Assembly: GCA_040221095.1 (NCBI GenBank)
Contig: JAVJVP010000016.1
Coordinates: forward strand, 124,001 to 188,000
Reading direction: 5' to 3'
DNA length: 64,000 bases
Source of the DNA: UBA1479 sp040221095
GTDB taxonomy: Bacteria > Pseudomonadota > Alphaproteobacteria > Rhodospirillales > Casp-alpha2
The number at the start of each line of letters is the position of its first letter. Within the stretch, counting starts at the first letter, position 1. The position numbers and the translations under genes are program-made. This document shows, piece after piece, positions 9,140 to 20,222 of the stretch. A model generated the notes under the pieces. It searched no databases. It saw only the letters and a program-made list of their open reading frames with translations, and was not told where the DNA came from.

Positions 9140-9243
9140 ATGGCTGGGTCCTTGGCCGCGCGTTTCGAATGCCGCCCCTTTTAGATCACCCGGACGCCTT
9201 TGCCAAACGGTCGATGGCGGTGAAAGCCGGTGGCCCCGCGGAC

Positions 9244-9273
9244 AAAAAAAACGCCGGCCCCGGGGGGCCGGCG
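9244..9273 (-). terminator. Rho-independent terminator after the 34-residue membrane protein
   Basis: On the minus strand CGCCGGCC pairs with GGCCGGCG around a short G/C loop and is followed by an eight-base U tract (9250-9244 as A on the plus strand). It begins about 40 bases after the stop codon of the small gene at 9312-9416, so it probably ends that transcript before the 81-residue gene. Confidence 0.85.
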
Positions 9274-9311
9274 AAAGTTCCGTTGGTGTGATTCAGATGG
9301 CGTTCATACGG

Positions 9312-9416
9312 TTACTGGGCTAGCCAGCCGGCCGCATATGCGCCGTAACCAAGGATAAGGATCATGACCACTAACCCGAGGGTCCACTTGAGGGCCGATT
9401 TATCATCCTGCGTCAT
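9312..9416 (-). CDS. 34-residue single-pass membrane microprotein
   Basis: The reading frame starts with ATG at 9416 and ends with TAA at 9312. The product begins MTQDDKSALKW, continues as one hydrophobic helix at about residues 12-31 (TLGLVVMILILGYGAYAAGW) and ends LAQ. The charged N terminus followed by a single helix suggests an inner-membrane peptide. A strong ribosome-binding site, GGAGG, stands six bases before the ATG, and a U-tract terminator follows the stop. The gene therefore has a complete minimal expression unit. Function is unknown. It would be missed by most gene callers because of its length. Confidence 0.72.
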   Translation of the reverse strand: MTQDDKSALKWTLGLVVMILILGYGAYAAGWLAQ

Positions 9417-9558
9417 AAGAGCCTCCGTTCGAAGTTGGCAGCGCTGCCGGTTACAAGGGAGGCGCCTCCTTGCTTGACCGTCATATTTTATTCATGTTCG
9501 AAATATAATTCACGCAAAATCATTCAAGATTCTGTTTCTGATGAATTTTTTTGTGAAT

Positions 9559-9581
9559 TTTCACTAACCAGCTTAGTGAAA
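9559..9581. promoter_or_regulatory. Palindrome in the AT-rich uvrA upstream region
   Basis: TTTCACTAA (9559-9567) and TTAGTGAAA (9573-9581) are perfect nine-base arms around a five-base loop. They lie in a markedly AT-rich stretch (about 9480-9600) within otherwise GC-rich DNA, roughly 115 bases before the uvrA ATG. No U tract follows on either strand, so an operator or promoter-proximal element is more likely than a terminator. The rest of 9417-9694 shows no other gene. Confidence 0.4.
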
Positions 9582-9694
9582 TTATTCTCAATCGAGTCAT
9601 GCTTTACGTCGGACCCCGCCCCCTATATGACTGAGCGCTTGTGAAAACAGCACCTTCCGCCCATCTACCTGACGGATGGCACTTCGGAACTCTC

Positions 9695-12622
<2,928 letters not shown>

Positions 12623-12679
12623 CGGCCTTTCCCATTTCGGGAAGGCGCATCAGGCCCGAATTGCAGGCAGGTGGGCCGC

Positions 12680-13093
12680 CTAGCCGTTCAGCACCGTCAC
12701 CACACCGTTTTCCGGATCGACGATGACCTCGTCCCCGGTCTTGATCAGCGTGGTCACGTCGCCGTCAACGAAGCGGTCGCACATGGTCAGGTTGGCGAGC
12801 GCCGCGCCCTGGGCCAGGATGGTGTTGGCCGTGTTGAACAGGATCGCCTTGGGGCAGATGTTCCGCGACTTCATTTCGTGGAGCATCCAGGCCGAGGCCA
12901 CGCCGCCCTTGGACGTGTTCAGGACCAGGATCTTGTCGTGGTAGGATTCACCGCACAGCTTGTGGGCCGGGCGGGAAAACACGCCCTTCTTGCGGTCCAG
13001 GTCATAGCGGGCCGAGAAGTTGTCGTCGGCCACCAGGGCGATGCCCTGCACCTTGTCGCCGATGCCCTTGTGGCACTTCAGTTCCTTGGTCAT
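12680..13093 (-). CDS. Aconitase X small (swivel) subunit, DUF126 type
   Basis: This 137-residue protein is the swivelling phosphohistidine-like domain of a two-subunit aconitase X. Known AcnX enzymes dehydrate cis-3-hydroxy-L-proline (bacteria) or mevalonate 5-phosphate (archaea). The core reads ILVLNTSKGGVASAWMLHEM at about residues 60-79. Better-studied members carry a serine-rich GRGSS-type loop there; here it is SKGGVAS, so substrate binding may differ. Its ATG overlaps the large-subunit stop (ATGA). It is the last gene of the TRAP-AcnX operon, and uvrA converges on it. Confidence 0.85.
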   Translation of the reverse strand: MTKELKCHKGIGDKVQGIALVADDNFSARYDLDRKKGVFSRPAHKLCGESYHDKILVLNTSKGGVASAWMLHEMKSRNICPKAILFNTANTILAQGAALANLTMCDRFVDGDVTTLIKTGDEVIVDPENGVVTVLNG

Positions 13094-14316
13094 ACGATTT
13101 CTCCTGCAACGGCCGACGCGACGCATTTTTCCATGCTCGCCAGCGCCGGGGTGTAGCCGTAGCCGCTGATGATGTTGACGATCTTGGCGGAGTTGCTGAG
13201 CAGCCGCGTCCAGCCGTTGGCCTCGCCGATCTCGCGGGCGTACTGGTTGTAGAAACAGGTGCCTTCCAGAACCTTGGCGCCCGCGTCTTCGATGGTGTCG
13301 ATCAGGCCCATGCGGGTCGCATCCGGATAGACCTGCGGCGAGGTGCAGACGATCACCGCCGACTTGAACCTCTTCCCGGCGCAAAGCGTCGCCAGGGCCT
13401 GCATCTCGACGATGGACAACTGCGGGGCGGCGAACACGACCACGTCGATCTTGTCGCCCGTGCCGCCGAACCCGGCGCGCAGCGCATCCAGGTCCGCCTT
13501 GGTGATGTCTTCGGCCGGCAGCTTGTCGCCGCCGACATCGGCCAGGGTCTGCGCCTCCGGCGAGATGCCGGCCATGTGGAACAGCGGGGTCGAGCCGAAA
13601 CTCGCCATGGCGGCGCCCATGTGCTTGGCCTCGTCCGAGGTCGGCACGACCTCCAGCCCCTCGATCACCGGCACGGCCCAGTAGGAGCCGGCAAGCTTGC
13701 CGACCAGGGCGCCGAGCACGCCCCAGTCCGTCAGTTCCTTCGGCTGTTCGCGGACCACGAAGCGGCGGGTCGCCTGGCGGTTCTTGTCCAGGTGCAGGCC
13801 ATAGCGCGGCGTGCGGCCGGTCAGCCCGGCGGCCAGGGCCGAGGGCCCGCCCTCGAAGTTGGAGCGCGCGCCGCAGATGCTGTTGGAATAGATCACCACG
13901 CCCGTATCGCCGTAGGCGACATGGTCGCCCAGCACCGGCGGCATGATCGTCTGATAGTTGACGCAGGTGTTGGTCATGAGGATGCCCATCTTTTCGCAGG
14001 CGGCGATCATGCGCCGTTCCAGCGTGGCCATTTCCTCGGACTGGCCCAGGGGCCGGTAATGGTTGAGGTCGACGCCCCGGGGGTCGGTGATCATCGGGAT
14101 CGCGACCCGCGCCCCCTTGGCCACCATGTCCTCCAGGAAATCGCCGCCGGCTTCGCCCAGGGATTCCGGGTCCGCCATCATGTGGGCCTGGCTGACCGGC
14201 ACCAGGTCGGCCGCGTCGAACATGCCGCCGACCTTGACCTGATGGTCGATGGCCCACTGCTTCGCTGCGCCCATTTCGCCGGCCAGCATGGCCTTTTCTT
14301 CATCCGTCAACTTCAA
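13090..14316 (-). CDS. Aconitase X large (catalytic) subunit, DUF521 type
   Basis: This 408-residue subunit has the aconitase-X catalytic fold and probably removes water from a small carboxylate brought in by the adjacent TRAP system. The likely iron-sulfur ligand cysteines occur in NTCVNYQT, NSICGARSNFEGGPSA and LEGTCFYN. The EGGPSALAAGLTGRTPRYG block is the family signature. The usual TCTPY motif is replaced by TCVNY. I place the start at TTG 14316 because AGGAG stands eight bases upstream and MKLTDEEKAML matches the family; the longer frame would run into dctM. Twelve bases separate it from dctM. Substrate is unknown; hydroxyproline is one option. Confidence 0.86.
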   Translation of the reverse strand: MKLTDEEKAMLAGEMGAAKQWAIDHQVKVGGMFDAADLVPVSQAHMMADPESLGEAGGDFLEDMVAKGARVAIPMITDPRGVDLNHYRPLGQSEEMATLERRMIAACEKMGILMTNTCVNYQTIMPPVLGDHVAYGDTGVVIYSNSICGARSNFEGGPSALAAGLTGRTPRYGLHLDKNRQATRRFVVREQPKELTDWGVLGALVGKLAGSYWAVPVIEGLEVVPTSDEAKHMGAAMASFGSTPLFHMAGISPEAQTLADVGGDKLPAEDITKADLDALRAGFGGTGDKIDVVVFAAPQLSIVEMQALATLCAGKRFKSAVIVCTSPQVYPDATRMGLIDTIEDAGAKVLEGTCFYNQYAREIGEANGWTRLLSNSAKIVNIISGYGYTPALASMEKCVASAVAGEIV

Positions 14317-14327
14317 GGCTGGGTCTC

Positions 14328-15623
14328 CTATTTCATCGAATTCGGTAGCCACAAAACGACTTCCGGCACCAGGTATACGAGGTAGAGCATGCCGATCTGG
14401 ATCAGCAGGAACGGCAACGCGCCGCGCGCGAGCTTCCAAAGATCGATTTTGGAAATGCCGTGGATGGTGAACAGGTTGACGCCGATCGGCGGCGAAATCT
14501 GCGCGATCTCCATGGAGATCGCCGCGAAAATCCCGAACACGATCGGATCCATCCCCAGCTGTTCGGCGACGGGGAAGAAGATCGGGATCGAGATCAGCAG
14601 CATGGCCGCGCTTTCGAGAAACATCCCGAGAACGATATAGGCCATGATCATCAGGGTGATGGCCCAGATGCCGCTGGCGTTTTCGATGATCGCGGCGGCG
14701 ATGGCCTGCGGCACCTGTTCGAAGGTCAGGAAGTGCGCGAAGTACTGGCCGAACACGATCAGCATGAACAGCATGGTGGTCGCCCCCGTCGCGACGACGG
14801 CGGCGGCCTTCAGGTCGGCGAAGCTGAGCTTCTTCTGCGCGAAGCCCAGCGCGCAGACATAGAGCACCGACAGGGCGCCGACCTCGGTCGGGGTAAACAC
14901 GCCCGTATAGATCGCGACGATGATGACGACCGGCAGCAGCACCACGCCCAGGGACCGCCGGGTGATGGCCATGCGTTCCTCCAGGCTGATCGAATGGGTG
15001 ACCATGACCCGGGGCCGCGACAGCATGACGTAGAGGGTGAACAGGCTCATCATGATGATGCCCGGCACCACGCCGCCGATGAACAGCTGGCCGATGGAGG
15101 TTTCCGTGATCACGCCGTAGAGGATCAGCGGGATCGACGGCGGAATGATGATGCCGAGGGTGCCGCCGCCGGCCACGAAACCGCCGGCCCGGCGCTCACC
15201 ATAGCCTTCCTCGAGCAGCAGCGGAATCGCCACCAGGCCCACGGTCGCCGCGGTCGCCACGGACGATCCGGAAATGGCGGCGAAGATGCCGCAGGCGGCG
15301 ATGGTCGCCACGCCCAGGGAGTTGGGGATCGATCCCGTCCAGGCCTTGGTGACCTCGAACAGGTCCCGCCCGGCGTCGGTCCGCTGCATGATCGTGCCGG
15401 TGAAGATGAACAGCGGCAGGGCGATCAGCTCGAAGATCGAGGCCCCCTGCCAGGAGATGTTGATGAAGTTCCGGAAGGCGAGAAACGGATCCTCGACCAG
15501 CAGCGCCGCCGCGAAGGCCGCCAGCCCCATGGACACGAAGACCGGGACGGACAGCACCATCAGGAAGAACAGCAGGAAGATCGCGATGAAGCCGACGTTG
15601 TCGTAGATGAAATCCATCAGCAT
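14328..15623 (-). CDS. dctM: TRAP transporter large permease (DctM family)
   Basis: This 431-residue inner-membrane protein is the ion-coupled permease of a tripartite ATP-independent transporter. It has about 11-12 hydrophobic helices. Family motifs include SGSSVATAATVG near residue 118 and GGTLGIIIPPSIPLILYG near 153-170. It lies three bases after dctQ and just before the AcnX genes, so uptake and catabolism are co-expressed. Confidence 0.95.
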   Translation of the reverse strand: MLMDFIYDNVGFIAIFLLFFLMVLSVPVFVSMGLAAFAAALLVEDPFLAFRNFINISWQGASIFELIALPLFIFTGTIMQRTDAGRDLFEVTKAWTGSIPNSLGVATIAACGIFAAISGSSVATAATVGLVAIPLLLEEGYGERRAGGFVAGGGTLGIIIPPSIPLILYGVITETSIGQLFIGGVVPGIIMMSLFTLYVMLSRPRVMVTHSISLEERMAITRRSLGVVLLPVVIIVAIYTGVFTPTEVGALSVLYVCALGFAQKKLSFADLKAAAVVATGATTMLFMLIVFGQYFAHFLTFEQVPQAIAAAIIENASGIWAITLMIMAYIVLGMFLESAAMLLISIPIFFPVAEQLGMDPIVFGIFAAISMEIAQISPPIGVNLFTIHGISKIDLWKLARGALPFLLIQIGMLYLVYLVPEVVLWLPNSMK

Positions 15624-15626
15624 CGG

Positions 15627-16118
15627 TTATTCCCCGATCCCGTGGGCGTCGCCGACCGGCGCTTCGCCGGTGGCCATCTGGACAATCGTTTGCATGACCA
15701 GCCCGATGCCGCCGAGCGGTACCGCCAGTTGCGGAATCCACAGAGGCACTTCCAGCAAGGTCGCCGACAGGATGGCGTTGGACGCCGAATACCAGACGAA
15801 GTAGCCGCCCGTCGCGATGATCAGAACGCCGAAGGCCAGCGTCGACAGCTGCGCGATGAGATCAAACATCCGGCGTTTCGCGGGGAAGATTTCCCGCAGC
15901 ATGACCACGCGGAAGTGCGATCCGGATTGCACGGCAAGGGCGTTGCCGCAAAACCCGAGGAGGATGAAGGCGTAGAGCGTGGTTTCGAAAACCCAGATCG
16001 TCGGCGCGTTGAAGAACCGCGCAATGGCCTCATAGGTGATCGGAACGCACAGCAGGATCATCAGGGTGATCGAGACGGCGGTCATGCCTCGACCGATTGT
16101 TCGGAACAATCCGATCAT
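15627..16118 (-). CDS. dctQ: TRAP transporter small permease (DctQ family)
   Basis: This 163-residue membrane protein has four hydrophobic helices, as expected for DctQ, and pairs with DctM. The family segment AIARFFNAPTIWVFETTLYAF is split over residues 31-51. The ATG at 16118 is chosen because GGAGAG precedes it at a good distance; a GTG one codon upstream is equally possible. A longer frame from 16187 would overlap the dctP-dctQ gap without support. The gene lies 87 bases downstream of dctP. Confidence 0.9.
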   Translation of the reverse strand: MIGLFRTIGRGMTAVSITLMILLCVPITYEAIARFFNAPTIWVFETTLYAFILLGFCGNALAVQSGSHFRVVMLREIFPAKRRMFDLIAQLSTLAFGVLIIATGGYFVWYSASNAILSATLLEVPLWIPQLAVPLGGIGLVMQTIVQMATGEAPVGDAHGIGE

Positions 16119-16205
16119 CACGCGGGCCTCTCCTTTGGGGCGGTCATTGAAAACGGAAAGAGGATGCGAGAGACGGGCCGCGGACACGGCCCGTCCCCGA
16201 ACGCA

Positions 16206-17204
16206 TCAGTTCTTGGTGAGCAGGCTCTGCACTTCCTTGGAGTATTGCTCTTTCGCGGAGGCCGTCAACGGCTCCAGACGCTTGGCGAACTTGTTCCAAA
16301 GGTCGCTGCCCGGCTCCACCGCCGTCACTTCGTTGCCGTTCTTGCGCACGGTGTCGAGCAGGCTGGCCAGCTTGTCGATAGCGAACTGCTGCATGTGGTC
16401 GCGGGCCTCGGCGGCGGCTTCCATCACCGCCTTCTGGTTGGCCGGCGACATCTTCTCGAACTTTTCCTTGTTCATGACATAGGCGTGGATGAGCGTGCCC
16501 ATCACCCCGTTCGGCACGAACATGTTGGACGTGACCTCGAAATGCTTGAGGCCGACCGCGCCGCCCAGGCCGCCCATGGCGCCCTTGACCGTGCCGCGCT
16601 GCAGACCGGAATAGACATCGCCCACGCCCATGATCGTCGGCGCGGCGCCCAGCGCCTGCAGAACCTGCGCCGAGCCCTTGGAATAGGCGCGGATCGGCAT
16701 GTCCTTGAACGAGTCCGGACCTTCGATCTTGAAGTTGGTGCTGACGACGGGCGGGCCGATATCGAACATGGCGATGATCAGGGCCCCTTCCTTGCGCAGC
16801 TTGGCGTCGAAGTAATCGAAGATCGGATTGCCGGGCTTCAGGTTGTCGCGGGTCCAGGCCATGGACTTGTCCCACAGCGGCGTCGTGAGGATGCCCACGT
16901 CGGGCACGCGGCCGGACCAGTTGTCGAGGGTCGTCAGGGAAATGTCGACGGTGCCCTGGGGCACGGCGGTGGCCACGAACTGCTGCTTCACCATCTCGCC
17001 GCCGGCGAAGGTCTTCAGGCGGATATCGCCGCCGGACTTTTCCTTCAACAGCTTCTGGAAGTTCGGCACGAACTGCGCCACCTGATAGTGCTTGGGGCTG
17101 CCCCAGGACGACAGGGACAGGCGCTCGGCCGCATCGGCACCGATCGACGTGCCGGACAGAACGATCAGCGCCGCCGCGGCGGCACCGGTAATCTTCTTGA
17201 ACAT
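16206..17204 (-). CDS. dctP: TRAP transporter periplasmic solute-binding protein (DctP family)
   Basis: This 332-residue protein has a Sec signal peptide (MFKKITGAAAAALIVLSG..., cleavage after ADA near residue 25). It would bind the substrate in the periplasm and deliver it to DctQM. The FKDMPIRAYSKG segment near residue 165 carries the arginine that in this family contacts a substrate carboxylate. VYSGLQRGTVKGAMGG is the other family block. It is the first gene of the operon and is preceded by a tandem palindromic operator. The ligand is probably a small organic or amino acid. Confidence 0.93.
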   Translation of the reverse strand: MFKKITGAAAAALIVLSGTSIGADAAERLSLSSWGSPKHYQVAQFVPNFQKLLKEKSGGDIRLKTFAGGEMVKQQFVATAVPQGTVDISLTTLDNWSGRVPDVGILTTPLWDKSMAWTRDNLKPGNPIFDYFDAKLRKEGALIIAMFDIGPPVVSTNFKIEGPDSFKDMPIRAYSKGSAQVLQALGAAPTIMGVGDVYSGLQRGTVKGAMGGLGGAVGLKHFEVTSNMFVPNGVMGTLIHAYVMNKEKFEKMSPANQKAVMEAAAEARDHMQQFAIDKLASLLDTVRKNGNEVTAVEPGSDLWNKFAKRLEPLTASAKEQYSKEVQSLLTKN

Positions 17205-17291
17205 GATAGTCCTCCCAATCTCGAGGGCTCGTTGGCCCTCCTTTGCTTCGGCGACGGCGGATATCTGCGGACCGTGCCTTGAAATAAGAAT

Positions 17292-17317
17292 ATAGTAATT
17301 ACATCATAGTAATTTAC
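17292..17317. promoter_or_regulatory. Tandem palindromic operator between dctP and the GntR-type regulator gene
   Basis: Two near-identical units, ATAGTAATTAC (17292-17302) and ATAGTAATTTAC (17306-17317), repeat every 14 bases. Each contains a GTAA...TTAC palindrome, the first perfect. The site is AT-rich in GC-rich surroundings, 88 bases before dctP and 83 before the chosen regulator start. Position and symmetry fit binding by the divergent GntR/HutC protein, controlling both directions. This assignment is inference. Confidence 0.6.
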
Positions 17318-17399
17318 CATGTCAATGCCGCCTTGTCCCGCCGGCGTTGGCTGGGGAAGATGGGCAAGTGATTCGCTGCGGCAGCTGAAGGGGAAACAG

Positions 17400-18197
17400 A
17401 TGGCTGGCTTTTCGACGCGCAAGACCGAGGATTTCGTCAAACGCTATTGGTCGGACCAATCGGATTTGCCGAAGCACGAGAAGCTGTCCCGCGCCTTCAC
17501 GGAATCGATCATGGACGGTTTCTGGACGGCGGGGGCCCGCCTGCCGACGGAGGCGGAACTGGTGCAGACCACGCCCTGCAGCCTGGGGACGGTACAGCGG
17601 GCATTGCGCAATCTCGCCTACGCCGGGGTCATCCAGCGACGGCGGGGCAGCGGCAGCGTGGTCTCGGACCTTAGCCGCCCGATCCATGAACCTTGGCACA
17701 TGCGGTTCCTGAACGCCGAGGGGGCGCCCGGCAGTTTCCTGCCCGTCGCCACCCGCGTGCTGCACCGGGACGTCACCGCCGACCACGGCCCCTGGTCCGC
17801 CGACCTGGGCCAGACGACGGACAAAGTCGTCCGGATCGAACGCGTGATGGTGATCGCCGACCAATTCGACGTGTACAACCTGTTCTATGCCCTGGCCGAC
17901 CGTTTTCCGGAACTGGTCGACACGCCCATGACTGAATTGAACGGCATCAACCTGAAGGACATGATGGCCAGGGGACAGCATCTCGCCGTGCAGCGGGGCC
18001 GGCAGTTGATGCGGTTCGAGGATCCGCCCGCGGATATTTCCCTGAAATGCCGCTGGCCCGAGGGCGAGCGGGCATCCGTGCTGAACGTCGTGGGGTATTC
18101 GATGGATGGCGCGGCGATGTACTACCAGGACTATTTCATCCCGCCGACGGATCTGACCCTCGACCTCGGCATGCCGCACCGGACCTACGCCCAATAG
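17400..18197 (+). CDS. GntR-family (HutC/UTRA type) transcriptional regulator
   Basis: The product of 265 residues has an N-terminal winged helix-turn-helix, with RLPTEAELVQTTPCSLGTVQ and the wing IQRRRGSGSVV near residues 50-88. A C-terminal UTRA-like ligand-binding domain follows. The start is ATG 17400, preceded by AAGGGG; a frame start at 17319 would sit inside the operator and has no ribosome-binding site. It is transcribed away from the TRAP-AcnX operon, so it probably represses that operon until the substrate or a catabolic intermediate binds. Confidence 0.88.
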   Translation: MAGFSTRKTEDFVKRYWSDQSDLPKHEKLSRAFTESIMDGFWTAGARLPTEAELVQTTPCSLGTVQRALRNLAYAGVIQRRRGSGSVVSDLSRPIHEPWHMRFLNAEGAPGSFLPVATRVLHRDVTADHGPWSADLGQTTDKVVRIERVMVIADQFDVYNLFYALADRFPELVDTPMTELNGINLKDMMARGQHLAVQRGRQLMRFEDPPADISLKCRWPEGERASVLNVVGYSMDGAAMYYQDYFIPPTDLTLDLGMPHRTYAQ

Positions 18198-18212
18198 GCG
18201 ATCGGCGGCGCG

Positions 18213-18902
18213 TCAGGTGAGGATACGCCGCGCCGACTTGCTGAGGTAGAGCAGCCAGAAAACCTGGGCGCCGATGGCGGCGGCGGGCAGCAGAACCCAC
18301 AGCCAGCCGCCGAGCGCCAGCCCCGCCACGATCAGCCAGAAATCCGCGCGCGCCAAGCCGCGGAATGCGAACACGGCGACGTCGCGCCATCCCGCGTCGC
18401 TGTCCAGGTCGGACAGCCGCGCGACCTGGGTCTCGCCTTCCGGCACGCCGCCCAGCACCAGCGGCAGGGCCGCGCTGATCGTGCCGCCGAGGGCCGCCGC
18501 CGCCCCCAGCCACATCCAGACCGTATCCCCGGCCTCCGCCATCGCGTGATAGCCGACGGCCAGGAAGAAGGCGGCATGGACGACCCAATCGGTAAAGTCG
18601 TCGAAGGCGGCGCCGAACCGCGACCCCTTGCCGAGCAGACGGGCCAGTTCACCGTCACAATAATCGAACAGGTAGTAGAGGAAGAACATCCCTGCCCCCA
18701 GCACCTGCACCAAAGGCGTGCCGAGCGCGAAACAGGCGGCGGCGGCAAGGCCTGAGGCCAGGCCCAGGGCCGTCGCCTGATTGGGCGACATGCCGAGCGC
18801 CGCCAGGCGCGGCGTCGTCACCCGCGACAGCATGCGGATCAGGGGGAGTTGCGTCATCATCGCGCGGGCGCGCGACGGCAAAAAGTGTTCGGCGGATGTC
18901 AT
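18213..18902 (-). CDS. CDP-alcohol phosphatidyltransferase family membrane protein
   Basis: The enzyme would move a phosphatidyl or similar phosphoryl-alcohol group from a CDP-linked donor to an acceptor in the inner membrane. The catalytic signature D-x2-DG-x2-AR-x8-G-x3-D-x3-D is complete in FDYCDGELARLLGKGSRFGA through FDDFTDW, near residues 79-107. About six membrane segments are present in 229 residues. AGGAC precedes the ATG. The acceptor (glycerol phosphate, inositol phosphate or other) cannot be told, and no lipid genes are adjacent. Confidence 0.85.
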   Translation of the reverse strand: MTSAEHFLPSRARAMMTQLPLIRMLSRVTTPRLAALGMSPNQATALGLASGLAAAACFALGTPLVQVLGAGMFFLYYLFDYCDGELARLLGKGSRFGAAFDDFTDWVVHAAFFLAVGYHAMAEAGDTVWMWLGAAAALGGTISAALPLVLGGVPEGETQVARLSDLDSDAGWRDVAVFAFRGLARADFWLIVAGLALGGWLWVLLPAAAIGAQVFWLLYLSKSARRILT

Positions 18903-19026
18903 GGCATGTCCTGTGGCACGGCGGCGTTACCGAAACCCGGGCCGCGCGTGCTCTCTCGTGCCAAAGGCGGCGAAAAAGGTCAAGCCCGCCGAACGGCAGG
19001 CACCGTGTGATCACGCGAATGGGAAA

Positions 19027-19371
19027 TCAGAAGCGGGCGCGGAACGCGGCAAACAGGCCACGGAATACATTTCGGAACAGGTTGCCGACATGAAAGCCTT
19101 CGGCCAGACCGCGGTCCAGTTTCTCGGCCAGGTCTTCCGTCTTGGCGCTGCGCATCTCTTCGGCCAGTTGGCCGCCGCGAGCAAGGTTCACGGCTTTGTG
19201 ACCGCCACCGATGTCGACCGTCGACAGGTCGACGCGGTCTTCGACCGTGCGTCCGCCCAGGGATTTCCCCGGATTTGCCAATGTCTCACGCGCCTCGCGG
19301 ATCAGCTTTTCGCCGAGCGTGGTCGGGCGTGGCAGCGCCGCCGTAGAATTGTGAACTTGGCTCACCATCAT
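19027..19371 (-). CDS. Hypothetical protein
   Basis: The product is 114 residues, soluble and basic at its end (LFAAFRARF). The middle contains DLSTVDIGGGHKAVNLARGG, a compact glycine-containing motif that looks conserved. No signal peptide, cysteines or recognised domain are seen, and no clear ribosome-binding site precedes the ATG. It is divergent from the DUF1223 gene. I do not recognise it; it could be a small helical regulatory protein. Confidence 0.5.
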   Translation of the reverse strand: MMVSQVHNSTAALPRPTTLGEKLIREARETLANPGKSLGGRTVEDRVDLSTVDIGGGHKAVNLARGGQLAEEMRSAKTEDLAEKLDRGLAEGFHVGNLFRNVFRGLFAAFRARF

Positions 19372-19452
19372 TTGAGCATACGCCGAATGGGGTTAAATTG
19401 ACACGGGATTCGCGTTCCCCAATCATCCGATCAGACAACCGGGAACGCATCC

Positions 19453-20199
19453 ATGAAACATCTTATATTCGCTGCCCTGACCCTCGCTGTGACGCTCGTC
19501 ACCGCCCCTGCCCCCGCCCCGGCCCAGGACAGAAAGCCCGTGGTCGTCGAACTGTTCACGTCCCAGGGCTGCTATTCCTGCCCGCCGGCGGAGGCTTTCC
19601 TGGGCGAACTGGCCGACCGCGCCGATGTGGTCGCCCTGGAATTCCACGTCGATTACTGGGACAGCCTGAATTACATGTGGCACGGCAAGTGGAAGGATCC
19701 GTTCTCGGCGCCGGAACACACGCAACGCCAGCGCCTCTACAACGCCGCCATTCGCCGCCAGTCCGGCGTCTATACCCCGCAGATGATCATCGACGGGCGG
19801 CTTGAGGGGATAGGATCGCACCGCGGTCAGATCTCCGACCTCATGGACAAGGCGGCCAAGGCGACGGGCAAACTCGCCGTCGCCGTCACCGCCCAAGGCG
19901 GCGGGTTGCGGGCAGCGGTCTCCGGAGGCGCCACAGGCGCGGCCGATATCATTCTCGTCCGTTTCCTGGACCGTGCCGAGACCGCGGTCCAGAAGGGAGA
20001 AAATCACGGCAAGGTGCTGGTCAGCCGCCATATCGTGCGCGAAATCCGCAAGTTGGGCACCTGGCACGGCGCGCAGACGGCCCTCGACCTGCCCGGCGAC
20101 GCAGCCGCCGGCGGCATGGGCTGCGCGATCCTGGTGCAGGCCGCCAATCACGGCCCGGTCCTGGGCGCCGCCCTGTGCCCCAAGGGTCCGTCATCCTAG
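19453..20199 (+). CDS. DUF1223 thioredoxin-fold periplasmic protein
   Basis: The 248-residue product has a signal peptide (MKHLIFAALTLAVTLV..., cleavage near AQ at 25). The mature part begins with VVVELFTSQGCYSCPPAE, placing a thioredoxin-like CxxC at Cys40 and Cys43. GVYTPQMIIDG near residue 114 resembles the cis-proline loop. DUF1223 proteins are predicted secreted thiol proteins of uncertain role. It is followed closely by a lipoprotein gene. Confidence 0.85.
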   Translation: MKHLIFAALTLAVTLVTAPAPAPAQDRKPVVVELFTSQGCYSCPPAEAFLGELADRADVVALEFHVDYWDSLNYMWHGKWKDPFSAPEHTQRQRLYNAAIRRQSGVYTPQMIIDGRLEGIGSHRGQISDLMDKAAKATGKLAVAVTAQGGGLRAAVSGGATGAADIILVRFLDRAETAVQKGENHGKVLVSRHIVREIRKLGTWHGAQTALDLPGDAAAGGMGCAILVQAANHGPVLGAALCPKGPSS

Positions 20200-20222
20200 A
20201 ACCGCCGCCGCAACCTGCCTAT

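Noticed and set aside
9417..9694. Search for an alphaproteobacterial SOS box (GTTC-N7-GTTC) before uvrA and ssb
   Set aside because: No pair of half-sites with the right spacing was found on either strand.
12623..12650. Hairpin after uvrA as a Rho-independent terminator
   Set aside because: The stem has a mismatch or bulge and no U tract follows.
14460..17282. A 940-codon open frame on the plus strand across the TRAP operon
   Set aside because: It is antisense to three well-supported genes, its translation is rich in Arg, Gln, His, Asp and Gly without domains, and such long frames are common opposite GC-rich genes.
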